Position numbers and translations under genes: made by a program | Notes under the pieces: generated by a model | Database searches by the model: none | What the model saw: only the letters and a program-made list of their open reading frames with translations | What the model was told of the DNA's origin: nothing | Part shown: one piece after another, positions 15,326 through 22,012 of the stretch | Layout: the number at the start of each line of letters is the position of its first letter | Position numbering within the stretch: position 1 is the first letter of the stretch | Assembly: GCF_036825875.1 (NCBI RefSeq) | Contig: NZ_DAISXK010000044.1 | Location: forward strand, 1 to 22,856 | Direction of reading: 5' to 3' | Length of the DNA: 22,856 bases | From: Paucihalobacter sp036825875 | Lineage (GTDB): Bacteria; Bacteroidota; Bacteroidia; Flavobacteriales; Flavobacteriaceae

Positions 15326-15859
15326 TTGCATACTACAAAAATTGTAATCACCGGCGGACCTGGAACAGGAAAATCTTCAATCATCAACGGACTCATAAAA
15401 CGCGGCTATTTTTGTTTAGAAGAAATATCCCGACAAGTCACCTTAGAAGCTAGAAAAGAAGGTACAGAGCAGCTGTTTTTAACGAACCCTTTATTATTTA
15501 GCCAGAAGATTTTAACTGCCAGAAAGCAGCAATTTACAGATGCCGAAAACAGCGCGAAATCACTCATATTTTTTGATCGTGGTATGCCCGATGTGTTGGC
15601 TTATATGAATTTTATTGGCGATTCTTATCCAGAAGAATTTGTGAATGAATGTAAAAACCACAGTTATGATGCCGTATTTGTTTTAAAACCTTGGAAGGCA
15701 ATTTTTAAAAGCGATTCCGAGCGTTACGAAACCTTTGAGCAGGCAGTTGAAATTCATGATTTTTTGATAAATATTTATAGCCAATTTAACTATCAACTAA
15801 ACGATGTTCCTTTTGGAACAGTAGACGAGCGTATTGATTATATTTTAAATCACTTTTAA
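15326..15859 (+). CDS. AAA_28-type P-loop NTPase
   Basis: A 177-residue ATPase/kinase-like protein. The Walker A motif is GGPGTGKSS (10-18), a Walker B-like FFDRGMPD follows near residue 80, and the end is a helical lid with KSDSERYETFEQAVEIHDFL. The family is related to nucleoside/nucleotide kinases and to the ATPase part of NadR-like proteins; the substrate here is unknown. No ATG fits: a stop lies 12 codons upstream and the first sensible start is the TTG at 15326, giving the usual short run before the first strand (KIVITGG). The recQ gene follows after 9 nt, so NTPase, recQ and fmt likely form one operon. Confidence 0.85.
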   Translation: MHTTKIVITGGPGTGKSSIINGLIKRGYFCLEEISRQVTLEARKEGTEQLFLTNPLLFSQKILTARKQQFTDAENSAKSLIFFDRGMPDVLAYMNFIGDSYPEEFVNECKNHSYDAVFVLKPWKAIFKSDSERYETFEQAVEIHDFLINIYSQFNYQLNDVPFGTVDERIDYILNHF

Positions 15860-15868
15860 TCAAATTTG

Positions 15869-17776
15869 ATGAGTCATCCTATAACAATATTAGAACGCTA
15901 CTGGCAACATACGGCGTTTAGACCTTTTCAGGAAGACATTATCAGCGCCGTTTTGGAAAATGAGGATGTTTTAGCTATTTTACCAACAGGTGGCGGAAAA
16001 TCTGTTTGCTTTCAAATTCCAGCGCTTATAAAACCTGGTATTTGCATTGTTATTTCACCGTTAATAGCCTTGATGAAAGACCAAGTTAATACCTTAAAAT
16101 CAAAAGGAATAAAGGCGATGGCATTAACTAGTGGCATATCATACAGTGAGTTAGACACTTTATTAGACAACTGTATTTATGGCAATTATAAATTTTTATA
16201 CATATCACCAGAGCGGCTGCAGCAAGCGTTGGTACAAGAGCGCATTCAGCAAATGAATGTAAATTTAATAGCCGTAGATGAAGCGCACTGTATTTCGCAA
16301 TGGGGTCATGACTTTAGACCAGCCTACAAACACATTAAACTGTTACGCACTTTGCAGCCAAGCGTTAATGTTTTAGCCTTAACGGCCACAGCCAGACCAA
16401 TTGTGGCTGAAGAAATTGTCAAAGATCTGGACCTGATTGCTGTAAAGCGTTTTCAAGCCTCCTTTCAGCGTGAAAATATTGCTTATCACAATGTATATAC
16501 TGAAGATAAATATTTTCACTTACAAGAAATTTTACAAACACATCCAGGAGCCTCCATTATTTATGTTAGAAATAGAAAAGCAACCATTGAGATATCAGAA
16601 TTTTTAAAAACTTGTGGATATGCAGCGACGTTTTTTCACGGAGGTATTAGTCATACCGAAAAACAAGAACGACTTTACAGTTGGACACATAACAGAACAC
16701 CTGTAATGGTAGCCACTACTGCCTTTGGAATGGGAATTGACAAACCTGATGTGCGCAGCATCGTTCATTTTAATTTGCCTGAAAGCTTAGAAAGTTATTA
16801 TCAAGAATCCGGACGTGCAGGCAGAGATAATCAACCAGCATATGCCTTTATATTAAAACGAAAAGGTGATGATGACCAACTTAAGCAACAATTTTTGAAT
16901 AATTTACCCAGTATTTCCTATTTAAAAACAGTTTATAAAAAGCTGAATAATTATTTTAGAATTCCATACGGCGAGGGTCAAGAAGACACACACCAATTTA
17001 ACTTTAATACTTTTTGCAGCACATATCAACTAGCAGCAGGAATTACTTACAATGCACTTAAAATTTTAGATAGACATAGCATTATCAATTTAAATCAACA
17101 ATTCAATTATGTGAGCAAAGTTCAAATTGTGGTTAGTAGCGCTACGGTTTTTTCATACCTAGAAAAACAGCCGCATCAAGAATTGGTTTTAAAAGCACTC
17201 TTACGAACCTATGGTGGTATTTTTGATTTTGAAACGCAAATCAATATTGGTCTGATTGCACAAAAAATTAATGTGTCTGATACGCAACTAATCAATGCCT
17301 TAAAACAATTAGTAAAAGATGAAATGATTAGCTTTCATCACGCCAATACTGATGCAGAAGTTACTTTTTTGGTGCCAAGAGAAGATGATATTACCATAAA
17401 TATTATAGCCAAGGAAGTTGAAAAACAACATCAAATAAAACACCAGCACGTTAATGCCGTTTTAAATTATGTGAATAATACTAAAGAATGTTTAAATAGT
17501 CAATTACTACATTTTTTCGGGGAGACTTCCAAAACTGCTTGTGAAATTTGTTCGGTATGTTTGCAACATGAGGTAAGCCAAAATGAAATAGACCCATCAT
17601 TTATTCTTAAAGAAATACTATTGCATTTACAAACAGAAACCTTGAGTTCACGATCTTTAATTGCCGCATTAAAATTGAATAGTAATATAGTTTTAGAAGC
17701 CTTAAAATTAGGCTTAGAATTAAATAAAATTGAAATCACAAGTAAAAACACTTATCAATTAAAACAAAAATCATAA
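15869..17776 (+). CDS. recQ: ATP-dependent DNA helicase RecQ
   Basis: A 635-residue 3'-5' DNA helicase that unwinds structured DNA during recombination and replication repair. It starts FRPFQEDII (motif 0), then PTGGGKS (39-45, Walker A), DEAH (137-140), LALTATA, the helicase C motif QESGRAGRD and a zinc site with Cys541, Cys558, Cys561 and Cys564 (CEICSVC). A winged-helix-like region follows, but there is no clear HRDC domain, and the C-terminal part is short. The ATG at 15869 is preferred over the adjacent TTG. It lies 9 nt after the NTPase gene and 2 nt before fmt. Confidence 0.95.
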   Translation: MSHPITILERYWQHTAFRPFQEDIISAVLENEDVLAILPTGGGKSVCFQIPALIKPGICIVISPLIALMKDQVNTLKSKGIKAMALTSGISYSELDTLLDNCIYGNYKFLYISPERLQQALVQERIQQMNVNLIAVDEAHCISQWGHDFRPAYKHIKLLRTLQPSVNVLALTATARPIVAEEIVKDLDLIAVKRFQASFQRENIAYHNVYTEDKYFHLQEILQTHPGASIIYVRNRKATIEISEFLKTCGYAATFFHGGISHTEKQERLYSWTHNRTPVMVATTAFGMGIDKPDVRSIVHFNLPESLESYYQESGRAGRDNQPAYAFILKRKGDDDQLKQQFLNNLPSISYLKTVYKKLNNYFRIPYGEGQEDTHQFNFNTFCSTYQLAAGITYNALKILDRHSIINLNQQFNYVSKVQIVVSSATVFSYLEKQPHQELVLKALLRTYGGIFDFETQINIGLIAQKINVSDTQLINALKQLVKDEMISFHHANTDAEVTFLVPREDDITINIIAKEVEKQHQIKHQHVNAVLNYVNNTKECLNSQLLHFFGETSKTACEICSVCLQHEVSQNEIDPSFILKEILLHLQTETLSSRSLIAALKLNSNIVLEALKLGLELNKIEITSKNTYQLKQKS

Positions 17777-17778
17777 CC

Positions 17779-18726
17779 ATGCGTGACTTACGAATTGTAT
17801 TTATGGGAACTCCTGATTTTGCTGTAGGCAGCTTAAAAGCACTTGTGGAAGCCAACCATAATATCGTTGGCGTTATAACAGCACCTGACAAACCAGCAGG
17901 ACGTGGACAAAAATTACAGCAATCTGCAGTAAAAATCTATGCTTTAAAAAACCAGATAAAAGTCTTGCAACCCACAAATTTAAAAAGTGAAGCATTTTTA
18001 AAGGAATTAAAAGCGCTCGATGCCAACTTGCAAATTGTGGTGGCATTTAGAATGTTGCCAGAAATTGTTTGGAGCATGCCTGCTTATGGCACCTTTAATC
18101 TACACGCGTCATTATTGCCAGATTATCGCGGAGCTGCGCCCATTCATTGGTCTATTATTAATGGTGAAAATGAAACAGGGGTTACTACATTTTTTATTGA
18201 TGAAAAAATAGATACAGGTGCTATTATCGCCTTCAAGAAAACAGATATTTCAACTACTGAAACGGTTGGCTCATTACACGACAAACTGACGTACTTGGGA
18301 AGTGAGTTAGTCCTTGAAACGGTTTCATTAATTGCTGACGATAAAGTGCAAACGACCATTCAGCCAGAAGTTTCTAATTTAAAAACCGCTTATAAACTTC
18401 ACAAGAATAATTGTAAGATAGACTGGAATCAAGATCTAGACACTATTTGCAATAAAATACGTGGTTTAAATCCGTTTCCATCGGCTTGGACGACCTTACA
18501 CAATAATGAAGACGTTTTAGACATTAAGCTTTATGATATTAAAAAGATCCTAGAAGACCATCCTTTCAAAAACGGTAAAGTGATTGTAGAAAACGGAACT
18601 ATTAAAATTTCTGTGAAACACGGATTTGTTAAAATTGAAACACTACAACTCCCAGGCAAACGAAAAATGGATGCTAAAGACCTTTTAAACGGATTTCAAT
18701 TTAGCGAATCGGCCTATGTTGTATAA
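17779..18726 (+). CDS. fmt: Methionyl-tRNA formyltransferase
   Basis: Fmt formylates initiator Met-tRNA with 10-formyl-tetrahydrofolate so that translation can begin. The 315-residue protein has the N-terminal Rossmann-type domain with MGTPDFAV, the catalytic Asn107 and His109 in FNLHASLLPDYRG, and Asp145 in IDTGAI, then the OB-like C-terminal domain (LNPFPSAWT, LQLPGKRKMDAKDLLNG). Length and motifs are usual. It starts 2 nt after the recQ stop, which makes it part of that operon; the following 190 nt hold the HU promoter. Confidence 0.96.
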   Translation: MRDLRIVFMGTPDFAVGSLKALVEANHNIVGVITAPDKPAGRGQKLQQSAVKIYALKNQIKVLQPTNLKSEAFLKELKALDANLQIVVAFRMLPEIVWSMPAYGTFNLHASLLPDYRGAAPIHWSIINGENETGVTTFFIDEKIDTGAIIAFKKTDISTTETVGSLHDKLTYLGSELVLETVSLIADDKVQTTIQPEVSNLKTAYKLHKNNCKIDWNQDLDTICNKIRGLNPFPSAWTTLHNNEDVLDIKLYDIKKILEDHPFKNGKVIVENGTIKISVKHGFVKIETLQLPGKRKMDAKDLLNGFQFSESAYVV

Positions 18727-18830
18727 GTGCCTTATTTTACTAGGATTATGAAAATTCCGATGAAATGCACTTCCTTTATTAACATTTCTTTAAAGTTATT
18801 AACAAAAACTGGTTTTTCCCTTGCTATTAC

Positions 18831-18860
18831 TTGCGTGGCAGTAGAATCCGTATAAATTTG
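18831..18860 (+). promoter_or_regulatory. Strong promoter of the HU gene (TTG-N19-TAAATTTG)
   Basis: TTG at 18831-18833 and an exact TAnnTTTG element, TAAATTTG, at 18853-18860 with 19-nt spacing, the classic Bacteroidetes housekeeping promoter. The start site would be near 18866, giving a leader of about 54 nt, AT-rich before the ATG (TAATAATTAAAAATTTAAAT), as in highly expressed genes of this phylum. Confidence 0.8.
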
Positions 18861-18919
18861 TAAGAGGATTTAACAAAATACGTTTTACCCAACTATTTAA
18901 TAATTAAAAATTTAAATTT

Positions 18920-19192
18920 ATGAACAAAACAGATTTAATCAATGGAATGGCAGAACATGCTGGAATTACAAAAGCCGCTGCTAAAAAAGCCTTAGATTCA
19001 CTTTTAGGTGATATAGAAGGATCACTTAAGAAAGGTAATAGAGTTTCTTTAGTTGGATTTGGATCTTGGTCAGTTTCTAAAAGAGCTGCAAGAGAAGGAA
19101 GAAACCCACAAACAGGAAAAACTATCAAAATTAAAGCTAAAAACGTAGTGAAATTTAAAGCTGGTTCAGATTTGAGCAACGCTGTCAATTAA
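18920..19192 (+). CDS. hup: HU family nucleoid DNA-binding protein
   Basis: A 90-residue histone-like protein that bends and compacts DNA as a dimer. It begins NKTDLINGMAEHAGITKAAA, has GDIEGSLKKGNRVSLVGFGS and the DNA-contacting beta-arm GRNPQTGKTIKIKAK. Length and sequence are typical, with the N-terminal helices and arm intact. It stands alone with its own promoter and a strong terminator, so it is probably abundant. HU is the only obvious architectural protein in the window. Confidence 0.96.
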   Translation: MNKTDLINGMAEHAGITKAAAKKALDSLLGDIEGSLKKGNRVSLVGFGSWSVSKRAAREGRNPQTGKTIKIKAKNVVKFKAGSDLSNAVN

Positions 19193-19212
19193 TTATAGTT
19201 CGATGAATATTG

Positions 19213-19243
19213 AAAAGCCTGCTCCAACAAAGCAGGCTTTTTT
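19213..19243 (+). terminator. Rho-independent terminator of the HU gene
   Basis: AAAAGCCTGCT (19213-19223) pairs with AGCAGGCTTTT (19231-19241) around a 7-nt loop, with T-run to 19243. It starts 20 nt after the stop codon. Confidence 0.9.
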
Positions 19244-19264
19244 CGTATAAAACCACTCAATCTA

Positions 19265-19295
19265 TTGGTTTTTATAAAAATATATTATAGTTTTA
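19265..19295 (+). promoter_or_regulatory. Possible promoter of the yqgE-like gene
   Basis: TTG at 19265-19267 and TAGTTTTA at 19288-19295 (one mismatch to TAnnTTTG) are 20 nt apart, ending 16 nt before the start codon. The position fits a short-leader transcript. Confidence 0.4.
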
Positions 19296-19311
19296 AATAA
19301 AATCTTTAGCT

Positions 19312-19872
19312 ATGACTTCGCAACGTATCAAAAAAGGAGATTTACTTATTGCCGAACCATCGATTATTGGTGATATCAATTTTAATCGTGCGGTTATTTT
19401 ATTGGCCGACCACAATGTTACAGGTTCAATCGGATTTATTTTGAACAAGCAATTAAACTATACGCTTAAAGATCTTATTCAGAATACAGAGTCTGATTTT
19501 ACAGTATATAATGGCGGACCTGTAGAACAGGATAATCTTTACTTTGTTCACAATAAACCAGAACTGATTCCTGAAAGCATAGAAATATCAAACGGAATTT
19601 ATTGGGGTGGCGATTTTGAAATTGCGCTTTCGTTGGTAAATAGTCACAATATCACTGAACAAGACATCCGATTCTTTTTAGGCTACTCTGGTTGGGATGC
19701 CAAACAATTAAAAGAAGAATTATTAGGAAATTCATGGTTAGTATCACCTAACATTTACGAAAACAACTTGCTAGAGCATTGTGATAGTGGTATTTGGAAG
19801 CAAAAAATGTTGGAACTAGACGACAACTACAGTATTTGGTCTAATGCCCCTGAACATCCCAGTTATAATTAA
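19312..19872 (+). CDS. YqgE/AlgH family protein
   Basis: A 186-residue cytoplasmic protein of the DUF179 family, which has no agreed biochemical function. The conserved N-terminal block is KGDLLIAEPSIIGDINFNRA then GSIGFILNK, followed by VYNGGPVEQDNLYFVHN and LGYSGWDAKQLKEEL, giving the usual alpha/beta layout. AlgH in Pseudomonas affects alginate, but a regulatory role cannot be assumed here. It has its own promoter-like DNA and its stop is 1 nt from that of the convergent aminotransferase gene, so no space is left for a terminator between them. Confidence 0.93.
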   Translation: MTSQRIKKGDLLIAEPSIIGDINFNRAVILLADHNVTGSIGFILNKQLNYTLKDLIQNTESDFTVYNGGPVEQDNLYFVHNKPELIPESIEISNGIYWGGDFEIALSLVNSHNITEQDIRFFLGYSGWDAKQLKEELLGNSWLVSPNIYENNLLEHCDSGIWKQKMLELDDNYSIWSNAPEHPSYN

Positions 19873-19873
19873 A

Positions 19874-20716
19874 TTAAGTACCGATTTTTGTATTCAAATT
19901 TCCTAATAATTCCTGAGCAATTTGTGTTTTATAAGTTTTTTTGCGGTAGTGCGTTATGGGTACTATGCCTTTAATCACATTTGTATAGAACAGTTCATCA
20001 GCTTTTTGAAGTTCGAAGGTAGAGATAGAACTTTCATCTAATGTGAACTTTTCGTTTTTATTTAAAAGACCTATAAGTTGTTGACGCATAATTCCTTTTA
20101 AGCAACCGTCGGTAAGTGGTGGTGTTTTGATAATATTACCGTGAACAAGAAAAATATTTCCATTTAAACATTCAACCACATTTTTACTGTTGTTTAAAAG
20201 CAAACAATTATCTAAATCATTTTCTTGCGCATAAATACTACCTAAAATATTGGTGATTTTATTATTTGTTTTTAAGTTTGAAAGCAAACCTTCATTGATA
20301 AAGAAATCTTTAAATAAATCAACCTCACACTTTATAACTTCATTAATGACATACTTTGATTCATTCAATAAACTAGAAGAAATACTGAAATTTATTTGTT
20401 TTGAAATCGGTAGGTAGTTACCTCCTTCACCTCTGTCGACGGTGATTCTTACACGTGCTATTTTTTGATCTAGACTATTTGCTTCTAAAGTTTTTAAGAT
20501 TTCAGATTCTAAAAATTCCATAGTAAAACCCATAGGGATTTCCATTCTCATAATCCGCATAGAAGCCATCAGTCTAAAATAATGATCTTCCCAGAACAAC
20601 GGCTTACCGTTAATCACTTTAATTGTTTCAAACAAGGCGTCCCCATACTTGTAGCCTCTGTTTTCCAAAGACAAAATGGCTGCATTAGCATGTAATTTTC
20701 CGTTAAAATTAATCAT
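19874..20716 (-). CDS. Class IV aminotransferase (PabC/BCAT-like PLP enzyme)
   Basis: A 280-residue PLP enzyme of the branched-chain aminotransferase/4-amino-4-deoxychorismate lyase fold. GYKYGDALFET near residue 21, the segment LLSNLKTNNKITNIL with Lys149 as the likely PLP-bound Lys, Glu182 in NVVECLNGNIF and TPPLTDGCLKGI are in place. The sequence could be PabC (p-aminobenzoate for folate) or a D-amino-acid/branched-chain enzyme; the motifs alone do not decide. The ATG at 20716 gives the natural start at INFNGK; a longer frame from 20746 would cross a terminator hairpin. It is convergent with the yqgE-like gene. Confidence 0.88.
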   Translation of the reverse strand: MINFNGKLHANAAILSLENRGYKYGDALFETIKVINGKPLFWEDHYFRLMASMRIMRMEIPMGFTMEFLESEILKTLEANSLDQKIARVRITVDRGEGGNYLPISKQINFSISSSLLNESKYVINEVIKCEVDLFKDFFINEGLLSNLKTNNKITNILGSIYAQENDLDNCLLLNNSKNVVECLNGNIFLVHGNIIKTPPLTDGCLKGIMRQQLIGLLNKNEKFTLDESSISTFELQKADELFYTNVIKGIVPITHYRKKTYKTQIAQELLGNLNTKIGT

Positions 20717-20744
20717 AAAAAAGTCCCGATTATTAGATCGGGAC
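20717..20744 (-). terminator. Terminator of the START-like gene, ending at the next ATG
   Basis: On the minus strand GTCCCGAT and ATCGGGAC form a perfect 8-bp stem around a 6-nt loop, followed by six T that run straight into the aminotransferase ATG. It lies about 30 nt after the START-like gene's stop, a textbook intrinsic terminator in an unusual position. Confidence 0.75.
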
Positions 20745-20751
20745 AAATATA
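20744..20751 (-). promoter_or_regulatory. -7 element TATATTTG for the aminotransferase gene, overlapping the terminator
   Basis: An exact TAnnTTTG match on the minus strand whose last G is the first base of the terminator stem. No good -33 TTG is seen. If active, the start site would lie in or just after the first stem arm, giving a leader of only about 20 nt. Confidence 0.45.
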
Positions 20752-20773
20752 ATTGATATTAAAAGTATAGTTG

Positions 20774-21166
20774 TTAAGCCGAACCTAAAACTTGTTTTAA
20801 ATCCGAAATTTGGTTGGTCCATAACATTTTGGCTTCCTCAATTTCGTCCTCTTCAGCATAATCGGTTACAATTAAAGACACGTCTTTAGTAATTTCATCC
20901 ACCTGTATTCTAATTTCAAAAAAATATGGATTGCCATCTTCTTCATCTACCATCCATCTAAATTTAATACGTTCGCCATTTTTCTTACTTAAAAGTTTGG
21001 CTTGCTCTTCAGAACCATCCCATATAAAGGTATAAAGTTCGCCTCTAGAATTGACATTGTCAGAAAACCATTCGGACATCCCCGAAGGTGTTGATAGATA
21101 TTGATATAACAATTGCGGTGAGGCTTGTATTGGGAATTCTAATTCAAACTTTACTTTTTCATCCAT
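20774..21166 (-). CDS. START-like domain protein (SRPBCC superfamily)
   Basis: A 130-residue protein of the START-like/AHA1-type SRPBCC group common in Bacteroidetes. It begins KFELEFPIQASPQLLYQYLS, has TPSGMSEWFSDNV, and continues with beta strands including KFRWMVDEEDGNPYFFEIRI and a C-terminal helix (WTNQISDLKQVLGSA). It is acidic, soluble and probably binds a hydrophobic ligand; no substrate is known. It is divergent from tRNA-Met and is followed by a strong terminator. Confidence 0.88.
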   Translation of the reverse strand: MDEKVKFELEFPIQASPQLLYQYLSTPSGMSEWFSDNVNSRGELYTFIWDGSEEQAKLLSKKNGERIKFRWMVDEEDGNPYFFEIRIQVDEITKDVSLIVTDYAEEDEIEEAKMLWTNQISDLKQVLGSA

Positions 21167-21250
21167 AAACTAAAATATTAACGTGCTCAATATATACATT
21201 AATTGTTAAGTTTAAAAACGAAATATATAAAATTATTTTCGTGAGGTATG

Positions 21251-21281
21251 TTTGTTGCCATTAATTTTGTTTTTATATTTG
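21251..21281 (+). promoter_or_regulatory. tRNA-Met promoter (TTTG-N19-TATATTTG)
   Basis: TTTG at 21251-21254 and TATATTTG at 21274-21281 with a 19-nt spacer, both exact consensus matches. Transcription would start about 6-8 nt later, just before the tRNA 5' end at 21294. Confidence 0.8.
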
Positions 21282-21293
21282 CACCCCATTAAT

Positions 21294-21367
21294 GGCGAGG
21301 TAGCTCAGCTGGTTAGAGCGTCGGATTCATAACCCGGAGGTCGGGGGATCGTGCCCCCCTCTCGCTA
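21294..21367 (+). tRNA. tRNA-Met (CAT anticodon)
   Basis: A cloverleaf folds with a 7-bp acceptor stem (GGCGAGG with TCTCGCT; two G-U pairs at the ends), D-stem GCTC/GAGC, anticodon loop TTCATAA (21326-21332) and a T-stem of five G-C pairs (21343-21347 with 21355-21359). A31-C39 in the anticodon stem is unpaired. CCA is not encoded. The 1-72 G-U pair and lack of the three G-C pairs point to elongator Met rather than initiator, though CAT can also be Ile2. The T-loop ATCGTGC departs from TTCRANY. A promoter and terminator flank it, and mobile-element remains start right behind. Confidence 0.9.
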
Positions 21368-21390
21368 CAAATTAGATTCATTTCAAAATT

Positions 21391-21421
21391 AACGGTTTAG
21401 TTCACACTAAACCGTTTTTTT
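21391..21421 (+). terminator. Terminator of tRNA-Met, ending at the integrase ATG
   Basis: AACGGTTTAGT (21391-21401) pairs with ACTAAACCGTT (21406-21416) around a 4-nt loop, followed by a T-run to 21421. The next base begins the ATG of the truncated integrase. A perfect 11-bp stem, starting 24 nt after the tRNA. Confidence 0.85.
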
Positions 21422-22012
21422 ATGTCAACGTTAAATGAATTGATTACTTTAGGCCTTCAAAATGAATACGATTTGGAACACGATTCAGAATATAAAACTC
21501 TTTTTTCAAAGCCTAAAATTTATGACGGCAAAGGAGATTTGAGTAAGCGATGGTATGTGTATTTTTCATATTTAGACCCTAAAACAGGTAAACTAAAAAG
21601 ATTGAAAAATATATATGGCAAGGCTAACCGTTTCAAAAATAAGGAGAACCGCTATGCGCTGCTTTCACTTTATAGAAAGCAATTACTAAAATTATTAAAT
21701 GAAGGGTACAATCCTTTTAATGATAATACCGCATTATATCAGCAGAAAAAAGCTCAAATTTCAACTGTAAACTTAACGGAATCTACGAGCCATAGTCATA
21801 TGGAAATGGCAAATACTAGTAATTCTGAAGCCAATGTTCAAACTTTCAATAATGACAACCTTGATACTGATTTTTTAGAAGAGCCATCTCTCAAAATAAA
21901 AGAAGCTTTTGAGCTTGCTATAGAATTAAAAACCAATGTTGTTAATCAACGAACTCTAAATGACTACGAAAACCGTTGTAATCTTTTTTCATTTGAATAC
22001 TATTGTTATTAG
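21422..22012 (+). pseudogene. N-terminal fragment of a tyrosine integrase
   Basis: The 196-residue frame matches the N-terminus of Flavobacteria-type tyrosine integrases: PKIYDGKGDLSKRWYVYFSY, GYNPFNDNTALYQQKK and the start of the SAM-like core-binding domain (PSLKIKEAFELAIELKTN, then RTLNDYENRCNLF). Full-length relatives have about 400 residues and end in the catalytic R-H-R-Y domain, which is absent. The likeness stops near 21985, then a short unrelated tail (SFEYYCY) reaches a stop that overlaps the end of the convergent gene by 24 nt. Its ATG follows a terminator T-run directly, so transcription must come from read-through or a site I cannot see. The position next to the tRNA marks the edge of an old integrated element. 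Confidence 0.78.

Noticed and set aside
18725..18772. AAGTGC/GCACTT inverted repeat after fmt as a terminator
   Set aside because: Only 6 bp with a 36-nt loop and no T-run; too weak to call.
20717..20746. Longer N-terminus of the aminotransferase from 20746
   Set aside because: The ten extra residues are encoded by the terminator hairpin, and the family begins close to the Met at 20716.
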